Notes: a model not told the origin generated them from the sequence alone. Positions 1 through 9,547 are shown, numbered from the stretch's first letter. The stretch: 58,747 bases of DNA from Planctomicrobium piriforme (GCA_945871035.1 CAMBUD010000008.1:1-58747); one strand, 5' to 3'. Program-made: numbers and translations.

Positions 1-306
1 GCAGTTCAAAATGCGACGATCTCCTACTGGTTGAAATCAACCAACTCAGAGCCTACGGCTCGAACGTTTAACGGCGTCCATTATGAGTCACTAGCGTCCA
101 GCGCCGTGACCTTAAACGCCGTGGATGCAACCGTGAATATCATCGGTGGCTTTATCACGGAATTTACGGTTGCTCCCGTGCCAGAGCCCAACTCGATGAT
201 CTTGGCCGGCATCGGCATCGCCGTAGCGACCTGGTCGCTACGGAAGCGTCGTCGCAGGAGCCCAGAAACGGGGACAGGTACAGTTTCTGCCAAAAGAGGG
301 GGTTAG
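1..306 (+). CDS. PEP-CTERM sorting-domain protein (C-terminal fragment)
   Basis: The reading frame is open from the first base, so only the last 101 residues of a longer protein are present. The end of the protein is a typical PEP-CTERM signal: a VPEP motif, a hydrophobic transmembrane stretch (residues about 62-80) and an arginine cluster (RKRRRR). In the known family this tripartite signal targets exported proteins for exosortase processing at the cell surface. The 15 residues after the arginine cluster are unusual for the family and are encoded by the left arm and loop of the palindromic repeat at 264-329, so the original stop was probably displaced by the repeat. Nothing of the catalytic or structural domain is visible, so the main function cannot be given. 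Confidence 0.8.
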   Translation, partial: AVQNATISYWLKSTNSEPTARTFNGVHYESLASSAVTLNAVDATVNIIGGFITEFTVAPVPEPNSMILAGIGIAVATWSLRKRRRRSPETGTGTVSAKRGG

Positions 307-329
307 AAACTGTACCTGTCCCCGTTTCT
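264..329. repeat. perfect 25-bp palindromic repeat, REP-like
   Basis: Positions 264-288 and 305-329 are exact reverse complements (25 of 25) separated by 16 bases. The core GGGGACAGGTACAG / CTGTACCTGTCCCC is the kind of motif I associate with REP-like elements mobilised by REP-associated tyrosine transposases in many bacteria. No such transposase gene and no second copy were found in the window. It lies between two convergent genes, so its RNA hairpin could also end transcription from both sides. It codes for the last residues of the PEP-CTERM protein and contains its stop codon. Confidence 0.85.
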
Positions 330-361
330 CTCTCGCTCCACCAGCTTTCGCTGGCTCTTGA

Positions 362-2410
362 TCAACTGCGTCGGACGGGCCTGAGACCTTGTTTAGCAGC
401 CCATGCTTCAAAGAGCGCTTGTGGTGTGGCTCGAAACACATCGTTAAAGGCTTTTTCGAATGCCACGCCCGCGTCGAGTTGCTTGGTAAGTAAGCGAAGC
501 CGATTGCCACTGGCTGCGATCGAGCTAACGAATCCACCACTCACCGTGGCTAACGCTGCCGGCTCCCCATGTCCTTTGAGGAACTCCGCTGCGGAGCCGA
601 TGCGCTGCAAACTCTCCGGGACATCGCTACGCCAGACTTTGACAAGTGGCGCTCTGGCCACAGTTTTCATAGCCACCGTCCTGCCGGCTCCAGTCGCAAA
701 CCACTGCGGCGCTCCGCGACCTTGCAAAGCTGCAGCTGTAATCTGCTCCACCAACTGGAGCTTAAAATCATCCTCTGCATTGGCATTCTCGTTATCGGCA
801 GAGGGCAGCAGTAACGCGGCGTAGGCAACATCCCCAACAACGCCAGCGTTTCCGGCCATGCCCTTGGGTCGTTCTTTAAACAACACATTCTGCCAAAAAC
901 CCGAGTAGTCGTATCCTTTTAAGAAAACAAAAATCACGACACCACCCTTTAAGAGCGGCTGATCGCCTTCAACGAGTTCGGGACGCACCTGTGAACTGCT
1001 GGCAGCAGCGGCATCGGCAAGCTCTGCCAATCGAGAAGCTGTAACGTTGCCGATAACGCTCACCGTGTCGCGCTGTTGCACCAAAGGATCCTCATCCGGA
1101 ATCGCGCTTTTCCAAAGTTTTTTCCCGGCATTAAAGCGGATGGTTGCCAACTCTGCATGCGAAAGTTTTTTGGCAACCCCAACAGCGGCCACCGACTCTA
1201 GGCTGGCTTGGGGGGTCAGTGCATCGAGCTTGATCCCTTGATTGATCCACTTCTCAATCTGCGCAATCACGTCGAGTGGCAGTGGGGGCTTCTCGAGCGG
1301 CATCCGCTGCCCCTCAATGTTCATCCCTTTGAGCTTCTTCACCAGCAGGCTTTCCAACGCTTTGCCCGGCACGATCGGTGGTCCGTTTTGGCCGCCTTTC
1401 ATGATCGATTCAAGACTCACCATCTGCAGACCGGCGTCCGCGTCGTCGGCATCGTGACACCCGGCACAGTGCTTAAGAAAGATTGGCACAATATCAGCGG
1501 CGAATGAAACATCCCCGGGCGCTAGCGCAACAGCACTGATCGGTTTGATAACAGCCGCTGGCCCGGCTGGCTGCAGCAGTGCGCCACCCTTGGCCAGTGC
1601 CTCCAGAGGCGTGGCACGATTGCCACCATCAAACACCGCTCCGGCATCGATCCAACGCATTAACATACCGAGGTCCGCAGGTGAAACCTTACCTCCTCCA
1701 CGCGGCATGTCACCGCTGAGGATCACCTCGACTAATCGACTGGCATTGCCAACACCCGGTTGCACCATGCCAGATCGCATTAACATCTCATAGGATGCCA
1801 TTTGAAAATCGCCTTTTTTTCCAGCGATGTGGCATCCTCCACACTGTCGTGCCAAAAGCGGCGCTACCTGTCCCGTAAAGCTGATACCGGTGCTGATACC
1901 GGCGCTGATACCGGCAGCACCCACTGGGTTAGGCTTGAGTGGCAGTCGCGCAACAGGCGCCCCTCCAGCGGGAGCCGGAGCGGGTTTGGCAACGGCTTTT
2001 GGGGCAGGGACTGGCAGCGAGGGAATAGTGATGGTGCTACCGTCGATGCCTTCGATCTCCAACTCTTCTTTTAGGATTTTGCATCGCTGTATAAGTCCTC
2101 GCAGACCGGACGGAACGCGTTCGAGTTGGGCAGCCTCTTCAATTGCCTTTGTGGCCTCTTCAAGAAGGGTCACGGCCTTGGAGAGCTTGCCTTCTGCGAG
2201 CAACTCTTGCGCCGTGTCAATCGATTTTTTAATCTCTTTGAGCGATGACGCATTCGAGGCTGTTGCCTGTTCGACCGCCGCCACACCAAATGGCCACAGT
2301 GCCAGCATGGTCGCAGCACAAACAAGGCATAGCCCAAAAAGCCGAAGGCTGGGCTCGGGTGCGAACACAAGCCAACCGTGACCGATGATCTCTTGCTGCT
2401 GTTTCTTCAT
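362..2410 (-). CDS. exported double cytochrome c protein with degenerate gluzincin-like tail
   Basis: A 682-residue protein. I chose the ATG at 2410 because it overlaps the upstream gene's stop as ATGA, which implies translational coupling. Residues about 22-46 form a membrane/signal segment; 50-120 look helical; 130-180 are a Pro/Ala/Gly linker with a small repeat. Two haem-binding CxxCH motifs follow (C190-C193-H194 and C315-C318-H319), each in the short planctomycete-type cytochrome c domain (PSCyt1-like). From about residue 520 the sequence resembles the secreted gluzincin-type domain of the 15974 gene, with a matching Pro-x-Trp block and C-terminal helix, but the HExxH position reads EQITA, so it should not bind zinc. 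A periplasmic redox or sensing role is plausible; no reaction can be named. Confidence 0.85.
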   Translation of the reverse strand: MKKQQQEIIGHGWLVFAPEPSLRLFGLCLVCAATMLALWPFGVAAVEQATASNASSLKEIKKSIDTAQELLAEGKLSKAVTLLEEATKAIEEAAQLERVPSGLRGLIQRCKILKEELEIEGIDGSTITIPSLPVPAPKAVAKPAPAPAGGAPVARLPLKPNPVGAAGISAGISTGISFTGQVAPLLARQCGGCHIAGKKGDFQMASYEMLMRSGMVQPGVGNASRLVEVILSGDMPRGGGKVSPADLGMLMRWIDAGAVFDGGNRATPLEALAKGGALLQPAGPAAVIKPISAVALAPGDVSFAADIVPIFLKHCAGCHDADDADAGLQMVSLESIMKGGQNGPPIVPGKALESLLVKKLKGMNIEGQRMPLEKPPLPLDVIAQIEKWINQGIKLDALTPQASLESVAAVGVAKKLSHAELATIRFNAGKKLWKSAIPDEDPLVQQRDTVSVIGNVTASRLAELADAAAASSSQVRPELVEGDQPLLKGGVVIFVFLKGYDYSGFWQNVLFKERPKGMAGNAGVVGDVAYAALLLPSADNENANAEDDFKLQLVEQITAAALQGRGAPQWFATGAGRTVAMKTVARAPLVKVWRSDVPESLQRIGSAAEFLKGHGEPAALATVSGGFVSSIAASGNRLRLLTKQLDAGVAFEKAFNDVFRATPQALFEAWAAKQGLRPVRRS
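1880..1915. repeat. three tandem 12-bp copies inside the cytochrome gene
   Basis: The unit GCTGATACCGGY occurs three times without a gap and keeps the frame. It encodes a GIS-rich stretch in the linker just before the first haem domain, where length changes should be tolerated. Confidence 0.8.
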
Positions 2411-2790
2411 GGTTGAGCACCTGGTGTATTCCACCAAGCTCCTAGGAAAAATGAGCCGATTGCAACGATCACGAAGAAAAACACCATGAAAGCATAGGAC
2501 ATCCAATGCGGCAGCGCAATGCCGCTTCGAGTGATCATGGCGGCATTCGGTGCATTCAGTGGCAATGGGATTTCGAATAGCTTGTCCGCAAATATTCCCC
2601 CGGTGCTCGGCTGGAGGGCCAGAAGCGATCGTTCCACGTCACTTTGTTCAAATCGCGTGGCAGGCTGCTCGCCAGTGGCGGGGATAACAACTCGCGTCGT
2701 ACACTTCGGGCAGACGACGCTCGTGCCGCTCCAACGGCCGGGAACATGAAGCCTTGCTCGACAGACAGTGCAGCGAAATTTAATCGGCAT
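2407..2790 (-). CDS. zinc-ribbon protein with single C-terminal membrane segment
   Basis: A 127-residue protein. The N-terminus carries two CxxC pairs (CTVC at about residues 8-11 and CPKC at about 27-30), spaced like a small zinc ribbon. A hydrophobic segment at about residues 98-120 (AFMVFFFVIVAIGSFFLG) should span the membrane, leaving a short tail. It is the middle gene of a three-gene minus-strand run, 15 bases after the membrane protein and overlapping the cytochrome gene by ATGA. The arrangement suggests a tail-anchored regulatory or assembly partner of the cytochrome protein. That role is inference from position; the ribbon could equally be structural. Confidence 0.75.
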   Translation of the reverse strand: MPIKFRCTVCRARLHVPGRWSGTSVVCPKCTTRVVIPATGEQPATRFEQSDVERSLLALQPSTGGIFADKLFEIPLPLNAPNAAMITRSGIALPHWMSYAFMVFFFVIVAIGSFFLGAWWNTPGAQP

Positions 2791-2805
2791 GCCGATGTTC
2801 GTCCG

Positions 2806-3114
2806 TCAGTCTCGACGGTCCCCAGCGCCGCTGTCGTGACCCTGCTGGTCGGTTGATAAGCGGCAGCCCTGCGGTTCTCTATCTGAACTTTCAAGAACAA
2901 TGATTGAACTTGTCACAGCCGTGGCAACAACGGACACAATCCAAATAACACCGATGACGAGCGCTGCGCGATTGCAGGCAACAGCACCGGCATCATCCCC
3001 AAGCGATGCCAGCAACGCTCCCAAGCCGAGCACAACTCCCAGCGTAACGGGCAAAAGCAGCACGGAGACCACACCACACACAAGAAACTGCCGTAAAACT
3101 CCGCGCATTGCCAA
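2806..3114 (-). CDS. small membrane protein, two TM helices
   Basis: A 102-residue protein with hydrophobic helices at about residues 10-35 and 50-72 and a polar tail. Two starts are possible: TTG at 3114, seven bases from an AAGGA ribosome-binding site, and ATG at 3108, thirteen bases away. Spacing favours the TTG. It opens the operon that continues into the zinc-ribbon and cytochrome genes. I do not recognise a family; DUF4190-like small membrane proteins look similar but I cannot confirm this. Confidence 0.6.
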   Translation of the reverse strand: MAMRGVLRQFLVCGVVSVLLLPVTLGVVLGLGALLASLGDDAGAVACNRAALVIGVIWIVSVVATAVTSSIIVLESSDREPQGCRLSTDQQGHDSGAGDRRD

Positions 3115-3349
3115 TATTTATTCCTTTCGCGTTCGCATCTGATCTTGGAAGGCGCATCTGATCATTGGAAGGATTGTGTTCCGCACCACTACTGTCAGTC
3201 AAGAAACTACGGTAAAAAAAACCGCTTGGTCTATAGAACCCCGTTCTTTAGCCAAAATACGTTGGGGTGTCCCGACTGGCTGGGGTAGAATGTTGCCTAG
3301 GGGCAGACAAGACCCGCTGTGATCCGTTCGTGACACGAAAGCAAAAAGC

Positions 3350-5809
3350 ATGGAAGTCAACAGCCCTTGCGGGAGGATGAACTGGCCTCCTCACAAAGCG
3401 ATCGCTAGCGATCTGTCTGCACAGCGATCTTGGACGCTGGGGCATCTGCTTCTTTGTCTTCTATGCACTTCTTTTGTCTGGCAGCCTGTCAGAGTGCTGG
3501 CAGATCAAGTCGAGTTAGTCGACGGACGCATCTTGGAGGGGCGCTTTGTGCTGCTCTCAGGCGTGGCTATCGATCCCACAGCGGCGGTTGAACAAAGCCA
3601 GTCTGCAGGCACTTCCATTTTGATGTGCGATGATGAACTGACGCGAACAATGGTGTCGAAGCGACAGGTCGTGAAAGCGGAGCAGGGGCCCATTGGACTG
3701 GGACGCGAGAGCATTCTTGTTCCACAACGGATACCAGAAAACGGGCGGCGTGTTGCCGGCGTAGGGGCCGTTCTGGAGACGACTCCCTTCGATGAATTTG
3801 GGCGTCGAATCTTCACAATCGCCACAGCAGCGGGGCGTTTGGATATCGTGCAAGGCATCACGCAGATCACCCCACTCTGGACGAGCGTGGAAGGCATCGT
3901 GACGGAGAAGCCATTTCTCATCGACATGCGGATTGCTACTTCATCGATCCCTCGCGAAGCATTGAAACGAGTAATCAGCCAACACATTGACCGGACAAAC
4001 TCCGATCACCGTCTACGCGTGGTGCGACTCTATCTACAGGCTGAGCGGTACGATGACGCACGGCAGGAACTCGACGAAGTATTAAAAGACTTCCCCGACC
4101 TCGCCAATCTGGCTGTGGAGCGCAAAAACTTGGTAAATCTCGCGGCAACAAAGCTCCTCGATGAGATTCTTTTACGGGGAAAAGCCGGTCAGGATCGGTT
4201 GGCCATCCAACTGCTCGAATCGTTTCCCACAGAAGACACCAGCGGTGAAATCCTAGAAGCAGTGCGCGAGGCCCGAGACAGCTACCAGCAACGTCAGGCG
4301 CTGGCACGGCAGTTGATGGATGCGCTACGGGCTCGGGCCACACAGATCGAAGATGCCGACAATCGTAGGCAAATAGAAGGCTTCCTCGCCGAGATCACCC
4401 GGGAACTTTCCTTTTCGACACTCAATCGATTGGCAACATTTCAGCGGCTAGGGCTCGACCCTGCGATGCCCGCTGACCGCGCCTTGGCAATCGCAATGAG
4501 TGGTTGGTTACAGGGCGAAACTGTGGCAAACGAAAATCTTAAAGTGGCTCTTTCCACGATACGGGTGCAGTCACTGCTACGAGACTACCTACGCACAGCC
4601 GATGAACCGGCTCGCGATCGCATCTATGCTCACCTTGAGGAAGAAGAGGCTTTCGACGCCCCCACTCTCACTGCCATTGCTCGGCAGATGCGGCCGCCGC
4701 AAGAGGCAGCTGCGCCGGTTTTAAACGGTCCGCACAAGATTATCGTGCCCGGCCTAGAAGGGGAGGGAAGCTCGGAGTGTCTCGTGCAATTACCTCCAGA
4801 ATACGACCCCTTGCGGAAGTATCCAGCAATTATTTCACTGCACGCCGGCTGGTCAACCCCACTCAATCAAATTGAATGGTGGGCGGGCATGCTTGGGCCA
4901 GACGGCAAGCGACACGGCCAAGCAACTCGACACGGGGTGATTGTTATCGCACCGGCTTGGGGACGCGAGCACCAGATGTCTTATGAGTATTCGGCACGGG
5001 AGCACGCAGTTGTGCTCGGATCTCTTCGCGAAGCCATGCGCTGCTTCTCGATTGATACTGACCGCGTATTTCTCTCTGGACATTCCATCGGGGGTGATGC
5101 CGCGTGGGACATCGCACTGGCGCATCCAGATCTGTGGGCTGGCCTCGTGGCTGTTGTACCGAGTGCAGATAAGTATGTTCACCACTATTGGCCCAATGCC
5201 AAAACTCTACCCATCTACATCATCGGTGGCGAACTCGATAACGATTGTTTTGCCCGTAACAGCATGGATCTGGATCGTTGCTTTTCCAAGGGATTTGACA
5301 TCACGTATGTGGAATACCGCGGCCGCGGCCATGAGCACTTTTCCGATGAGATTATAAGGATTTTTGCTTGGATGCAACGAAAGAAGCGGCTGTTTTTTCC
5401 CCCTTCGATCGATGCCGTAACCATGCGCCCTTGGGATCGTTTTTTTTGGTGGGTGGAGATGTCCGGTGCTCCAGCCAAAACAGTTGTTATGCCATCTGCT
5501 TGGCCACCGCCGCCAACCATTCGCCCATTTACCATTGAGGCCAAGACGACGCCTGGCAACACTGTTGCCGTTCGTTGTGGCGCAGATCGCGTGCAGATTT
5601 GGCTCTCCCCGGAGCTTGTCGATTTTACAAAGCCTGTGGTGATTACGCTCAATGGTCGTCAACTTAAAAATAATGCTAAAACCGACACCCCTGTCGCCGA
5701 CATGCGACTGATTCTCGAAGACCTGCGCACACGCGGCGATAGACAACACCCATTTTGGGCGACGATTGAATCCGCAAAGACGCAGGCCGGTGCATCTGGA
5801 AACCGCTAG
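3350..5809 (+). CDS. secreted alpha/beta hydrolase (esterase/peptidase-like) with N-terminal helical region
   Basis: An 819-residue protein starting at ATG 3350; a second ATG at 3377 has its purine-rich stretch directly against the codon, so I kept the first. A hydrophobic segment at about residues 28-50 ending in VLA is a signal peptide. Next comes a short beta module, VELVDGRILEG, which recurs in the 15974 gene. Residues about 200-450 are helical, with a TPR-like part. The C-terminal third is an alpha/beta hydrolase: nucleophile elbow GHSIGG, acid in GGELDND and histidine in GRGHEHF, in the right order. It resembles the PHB-depolymerase/esterase and dienelactone-hydrolase-like groups. Substrate unknown; export is expected. 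Confidence 0.8.
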   Translation: MEVNSPCGRMNWPPHKAIASDLSAQRSWTLGHLLLCLLCTSFVWQPVRVLADQVELVDGRILEGRFVLLSGVAIDPTAAVEQSQSAGTSILMCDDELTRTMVSKRQVVKAEQGPIGLGRESILVPQRIPENGRRVAGVGAVLETTPFDEFGRRIFTIATAAGRLDIVQGITQITPLWTSVEGIVTEKPFLIDMRIATSSIPREALKRVISQHIDRTNSDHRLRVVRLYLQAERYDDARQELDEVLKDFPDLANLAVERKNLVNLAATKLLDEILLRGKAGQDRLAIQLLESFPTEDTSGEILEAVREARDSYQQRQALARQLMDALRARATQIEDADNRRQIEGFLAEITRELSFSTLNRLATFQRLGLDPAMPADRALAIAMSGWLQGETVANENLKVALSTIRVQSLLRDYLRTADEPARDRIYAHLEEEEAFDAPTLTAIARQMRPPQEAAAPVLNGPHKIIVPGLEGEGSSECLVQLPPEYDPLRKYPAIISLHAGWSTPLNQIEWWAGMLGPDGKRHGQATRHGVIVIAPAWGREHQMSYEYSAREHAVVLGSLREAMRCFSIDTDRVFLSGHSIGGDAAWDIALAHPDLWAGLVAVVPSADKYVHHYWPNAKTLPIYIIGGELDNDCFARNSMDLDRCFSKGFDITYVEYRGRGHEHFSDEIIRIFAWMQRKKRLFFPPSIDAVTMRPWDRFFWWVEMSGAPAKTVVMPSAWPPPPTIRPFTIEAKTTPGNTVAVRCGADRVQIWLSPELVDFTKPVVITLNGRQLKNNAKTDTPVADMRLILEDLRTRGDRQHPFWATIESAKTQAGASGNR

Positions 5810-5932
5810 CATTTTGGCCGGTCATTGAGTGCTACGAACCGCCTTGGGGCGAGAATGCCACTCGCAGCGATTGTATCGGCACACAGATTCAGTGAGTCTT
5901 CAATCACTGCGTCTTAAATCCCTGCACTCCTG

Positions 5933-7990
5933 TCACTGCGGGACAGGCTGCTTCTGCTCTTGCTCTTGCTCTTGCTGGATTTTTGGGAGGGCCACTCCGG
6001 CCATGTACCAGCCGTTGGGTAGCGATTGCATTCCCATACAAATCGTACCGAAATAGCGCTCGATAGATGCAAATTCAGGGAGTTTGCTACCGTCGATTTT
6101 TTGGGCACGCTCACTTTTCTCTTTGCCATCGCCGAGGATGCCATTGAGCAACTGCCCTGCCAAGCTCTTTGACTTTGGCATTGAGCCCTGCCGGAACATC
6201 TCGTACGCAGGGTGGATGGACTCGTCGACTCTTCCAAACGATCGCATGCATGTTGGCCCTGGAAATAGCAGGTTGAGTTCCTTGTGCATGGCCTCATAAT
6301 CAACCGTGGAAGCCAATGATTCTTCACCACCGGAAGTCAGGAGAACTTTTTCTAAAAAGTCGCGATGCGATGCGATCAGTAGATGGCCTTTCGCAACGGT
6401 TACCGCCGAGTGTGGCAGCAACTTTTCATCACGCTCGCGCAACTTTGGCCGGTTTTGCTTCGTGTCAGTATCCGCATCAGCATGAATGACTGATCCGCCC
6501 GGGGTCTCAATTTCGAGCGCTGGAATAGCGGCTGAGCGATCGATGAGTTCCCATATGACATGACCGTTGAAGTCAACTTTCTTCATATCTGGATCAGTCG
6601 CCATGCTCTTGGCAACCGTTTCACTTACCCGCTGGGCATCGATTGTTTCAATCGCAATCACAAGCCTTTCGCTATCAGTATCGATCGGAGTGACGTAGTC
6701 ACTGATAATCGACATGCGTTTACCGAGGCATGCCACGAGATCTTTTTCAACGTCGATCTGCGGCCCGTCCGGATCTTCTTTAAGCGAAGCAATGACATCA
6801 TCAAAAACGCCTTTTTCACCAACAATATCGTCGACAAGCGATTCGGCAGATGCAAACGCTGCTTGGATATCCCACTGCATTGCCGTCCAACCTGCAAGTT
6901 TGCGCGGTGCCCACTGTGGCGGATCGATGGTGTCGCTGTCAGGAAAATGCAGCATGCGCGCTGCACGGTCAAAGCGATCGGCGGCAAACGGCTTCCGCCC
7001 TTCAAGGGGCGGTGCGTACACCATAGACCGATAACAAATCTCGTGCGCACCATCATCAAAAAGAATGATGCCACCAGCGCCTTGTATGGCATCGAATCCC
7101 TGACGGCCCAGAATGGCAACGTAGTCGGGGCCCTTGCGTTTTTCGCGTGAAGGGTTGGCGGCTTGATAGAGTTTTGCATACCCAAATGGATCGATGAACC
7201 AACGCAGGGGTGCGGCACGAGCCGGCATGTCTTTGCAGCACTGGGTGCCAACGGCGTCAAAAGATTGAAGCGTTGCCAAACAGTCGACTCGTCCTTTTGT
7301 AAGAGCTCCAAGCACTTGAGCCACTGTGACCGGATCATCTCCGACAACAAGGGCCGAAGTGCCTTGAGCAATCGCTACCTGACGTTTTCGTGGTGCAACG
7401 GCTGCTGCGGGGCTATTGGCTGATGCTGCATCTTCTGTACGTTCTGGCAATAGATACGTTGTGACCTGTGGAGTCAATTTATTCTCGCCTAGGAGAGTGG
7501 CCTTTCGAGCGACTAGCCGCTCTGAAATTGTGTCTATTAATTCGCGAGTTTCGGCTTCGTGCCCCGTTGTGTCGACTAACAATACAGTTGCCAACACTCC
7601 GGGCTGCGGTTCGATGGCAGCGATTGCAATTTCACCGCCAGGAATCTTCTCTAGGTCGTCAAGAGTCAGGCCGAGTTTTTCAAGCCGTTGCTTACCGGCA
7701 GTCCGCATCTGAGCGCGGAGGCTCTCGATGAATGGCTTCATCGTTGGATCCTGCAGGAGTTGTCCGTAATGCGTACGCTCGAAACTCTTCTGAAGTCCCT
7801 CTAAATCAGGAATGCTTAGCCATGCTCGTGTTGTTGTCGGGAAGACCTTTTCACTGGGGGGAAAAGACGCCGCGAACGCTGCACTAGAAAACGCGTGAAT
7901 GAGTGCTCCGCAGACTAATGCCGTGCAAACTCGTGAGCGACAGATGCCCAATGATCTGTTTTTATAGCGCTTCGAATTATTTTCGTACAC
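5933..7990 (-). CDS. secreted DUF3352-like planctomycete protein
   Basis: A 685-residue protein. An upstream ATG at 8026 is in frame, but GTG at 7990 has an AGGAG site seven bases before it and I use that. A signal peptide is clear (hydrophobic stretch ending SSAAFA). The mature start, with TTRAWLSIPDLEGL and later LEKIPGGEIAIAA, has the look of large exported planctomycete proteins distantly like DUF3352, which have no known enzyme activity. No catalytic motif is visible. The C-terminus is a Gln/Glu run made by three tandem 6-bp units (5955-5972). It stands alone, convergent to the hydrolase gene with 123 bases between them. Confidence 0.75.
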   Translation of the reverse strand: MYENNSKRYKNRSLGICRSRVCTALVCGALIHAFSSAAFAASFPPSEKVFPTTTRAWLSIPDLEGLQKSFERTHYGQLLQDPTMKPFIESLRAQMRTAGKQRLEKLGLTLDDLEKIPGGEIAIAAIEPQPGVLATVLLVDTTGHEAETRELIDTISERLVARKATLLGENKLTPQVTTYLLPERTEDAASANSPAAAVAPRKRQVAIAQGTSALVVGDDPVTVAQVLGALTKGRVDCLATLQSFDAVGTQCCKDMPARAAPLRWFIDPFGYAKLYQAANPSREKRKGPDYVAILGRQGFDAIQGAGGIILFDDGAHEICYRSMVYAPPLEGRKPFAADRFDRAARMLHFPDSDTIDPPQWAPRKLAGWTAMQWDIQAAFASAESLVDDIVGEKGVFDDVIASLKEDPDGPQIDVEKDLVACLGKRMSIISDYVTPIDTDSERLVIAIETIDAQRVSETVAKSMATDPDMKKVDFNGHVIWELIDRSAAIPALEIETPGGSVIHADADTDTKQNRPKLRERDEKLLPHSAVTVAKGHLLIASHRDFLEKVLLTSGGEESLASTVDYEAMHKELNLLFPGPTCMRSFGRVDESIHPAYEMFRQGSMPKSKSLAGQLLNGILGDGKEKSERAQKIDGSKLPEFASIERYFGTICMGMQSLPNGWYMAGVALPKIQQEQEQEQKQPVPQ

Positions 7991-8110
7991 AAAAACACTC
8001 CTTAGAAAGCTTGAATCACTTCGCAAAATCTGCGCAACGGTTATTCCTTACAATCTTATCGATCAATGCGACCGACTTTCTCTACCCAACCGGATGGAAG
8101 CTATGCATTT

Positions 8111-9547
8111 TTAGACAAATCGTGCAGGAGAGGTCAATCTCGGGGGATAGGGGGTTTGCTGCGTTCTCTCCGTTTTTGAAAACGGCAACAGGCTTGGGGG
8201 TCTCAGCCGATGCTGCAACTGGTCAAGGCTGGACACTGTCAAGAAAAGTCCATTGGGCGACCAACTCACTCGTGCGGGCAGTGCCAGTGCGATGACAATC
8301 ACCAGTAAAAGCATGAACGCATAGGCTGTTTCCTCAGATGCTAGTGCCGTCGGCAGAAGCATTGTCACAATCGTTAGGAGAGTGGCGACAGCCGCTACAC
8401 TGACAACAATCGCAGCAGATTCCCAAGCGCGCGACTGTGTTTGCAGCATGCAGGCAGCACTCACCAATGGTGGCCAGCCCAAAAGGGCTGCATGCGAAAG
8501 CGCTACGCCATAGGAAAAACGTGGTCTACCCAGCCGCTGTAGACCCAGCCGCTGTAGACCCAGCCGCTGTAGCAGACCCGTTGACCGGATCTTTGCCGCT
8601 GAGCGAAAGAGATCCTTGAGTGCCGTCATGGTGGCACACCCGTCCAAAAGTGTCGCCTGCGGAACAGCTAAACAGATAAATAAGACAACTGACAACAGAC
8701 AATAGAACTCGGCCCGATTGACCGAAAGAAAGAGCCAGCCGACCATTCCAAAAAGCGCTGCTCCCATCGAAAGTCCTGTGAGTAATCGACGCAAGCAGCC
8801 TTCCGTCGGTAGTGTATTGTGTCGCAGCACTCCGTAAGATCCGCGTGCCGCGCTGCCGGCAGCTAGCTCTGGGGATGACTCGCTTACGCGGGACCACAGC
8901 CATGCCACCAAGCACAGTGCACACCAGACAGCACTCGCGACGGTGAATGCCGCGTTTTGTTCATGGACAGCGTTTCCCGCATGACAAGCCCCAACAGAGT
9001 AGCCAGCAGCTATTGCGGCAGACGCCATCATGAGCGATAGGCTACCGGCATCGGCGGCACGAGCCCCGAGCAAGCGACTTTTTGTGATCGTGACTGCTGT
9101 TAACAGCGAGGCCAGCAGCATGGCGGCAGCCAACAGCACAGCGGTTGACTCGCCGCTTGCAGCCGCAGCCAAAAGAATTCCGGTCAGCGGCCAAGCGGTT
9201 CGCTCACTCACCCAAATGACAGCAGCGGTTGTACCTCCGCCTCCATACGCCTGACAGATCCCAATTGGTACATCGCCAATGGCAGCGGCAGTCGACAGCG
9301 TGCCCACCAGCATCGCCCCCATCATTCCCGCTCCAACGGATAGTGAACCGTTCACCGCGAGGAATTGCAGCCAATAACTGCCGACCATTGTGATCAGTAG
9401 CGAAATCCAAGAAGCGAGCCTTCGGGCATCAACTCGCATTAAGAGCCGATGCATTTTGGCAGTGCACACGATGGTGGCAAGCAGACTCGCAGGTTGCCTG
9501 GGGTAGGCCGGCACTAGCCACTTCTCTGCCTGCAGATGGTGTTTCAC
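8111..9547 (-). CDS. polytopic membrane protein coupled to argG
   Basis: A 478-residue, strongly hydrophobic protein with roughly ten to twelve membrane segments from residue 45 to 430. Its GTG start at 9547 overlaps the argG stop as GTGA, so translation is probably coupled to argG. It begins with a polar N-terminus that could be trimmed if a later start is used, and ends in a basic, proline-rich tail. A cytosolic loop holds three copies of LQRLG. I recognise no transporter signature. The coupling to arginine synthesis hints at a transport or envelope role, but nothing in the sequence shows a substrate. Confidence 0.7.
   Translation of the reverse strand: MKHHLQAEKWLVPAYPRQPASLLATIVCTAKMHRLLMRVDARRLASWISLLITMVGSYWLQFLAVNGSLSVGAGMMGAMLVGTLSTAAAIGDVPIGICQAYGGGGTTAAVIWVSERTAWPLTGILLAAAASGESTAVLLAAAMLLASLLTAVTITKSRLLGARAADAGSLSLMMASAAIAAGYSVGACHAGNAVHEQNAAFTVASAVWCALCLVAWLWSRVSESSPELAAGSAARGSYGVLRHNTLPTEGCLRRLLTGLSMGAALFGMVGWLFLSVNRAEFYCLLSVVLFICLAVPQATLLDGCATMTALKDLFRSAAKIRSTGLLQRLGLQRLGLQRLGRPRFSYGVALSHAALLGWPPLVSAACMLQTQSRAWESAAIVVSVAAVATLLTIVTMLLPTALASEETAYAFMLLLVIVIALALPARVSWSPNGLFLTVSSLDQLQHRLRPPSLLPFSKTERTQQTPYPPRLTSPARFV
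8528..8572. repeat. three perfect 15-bp tandem copies
   Basis: The unit ACCCAGCCGCTGTAG is repeated three times without mismatch. On the minus strand it adds LQRLG blocks to a loop of the membrane protein. Perfect identity suggests a recent slippage event. Confidence 0.9.

Noticed and set aside
6658..7371. 237-codon open frame on the minus strand, other frame
   Set aside because: Inside the DUF3352-like gene in another frame; Ser/Arg-rich with no recognisable domain.
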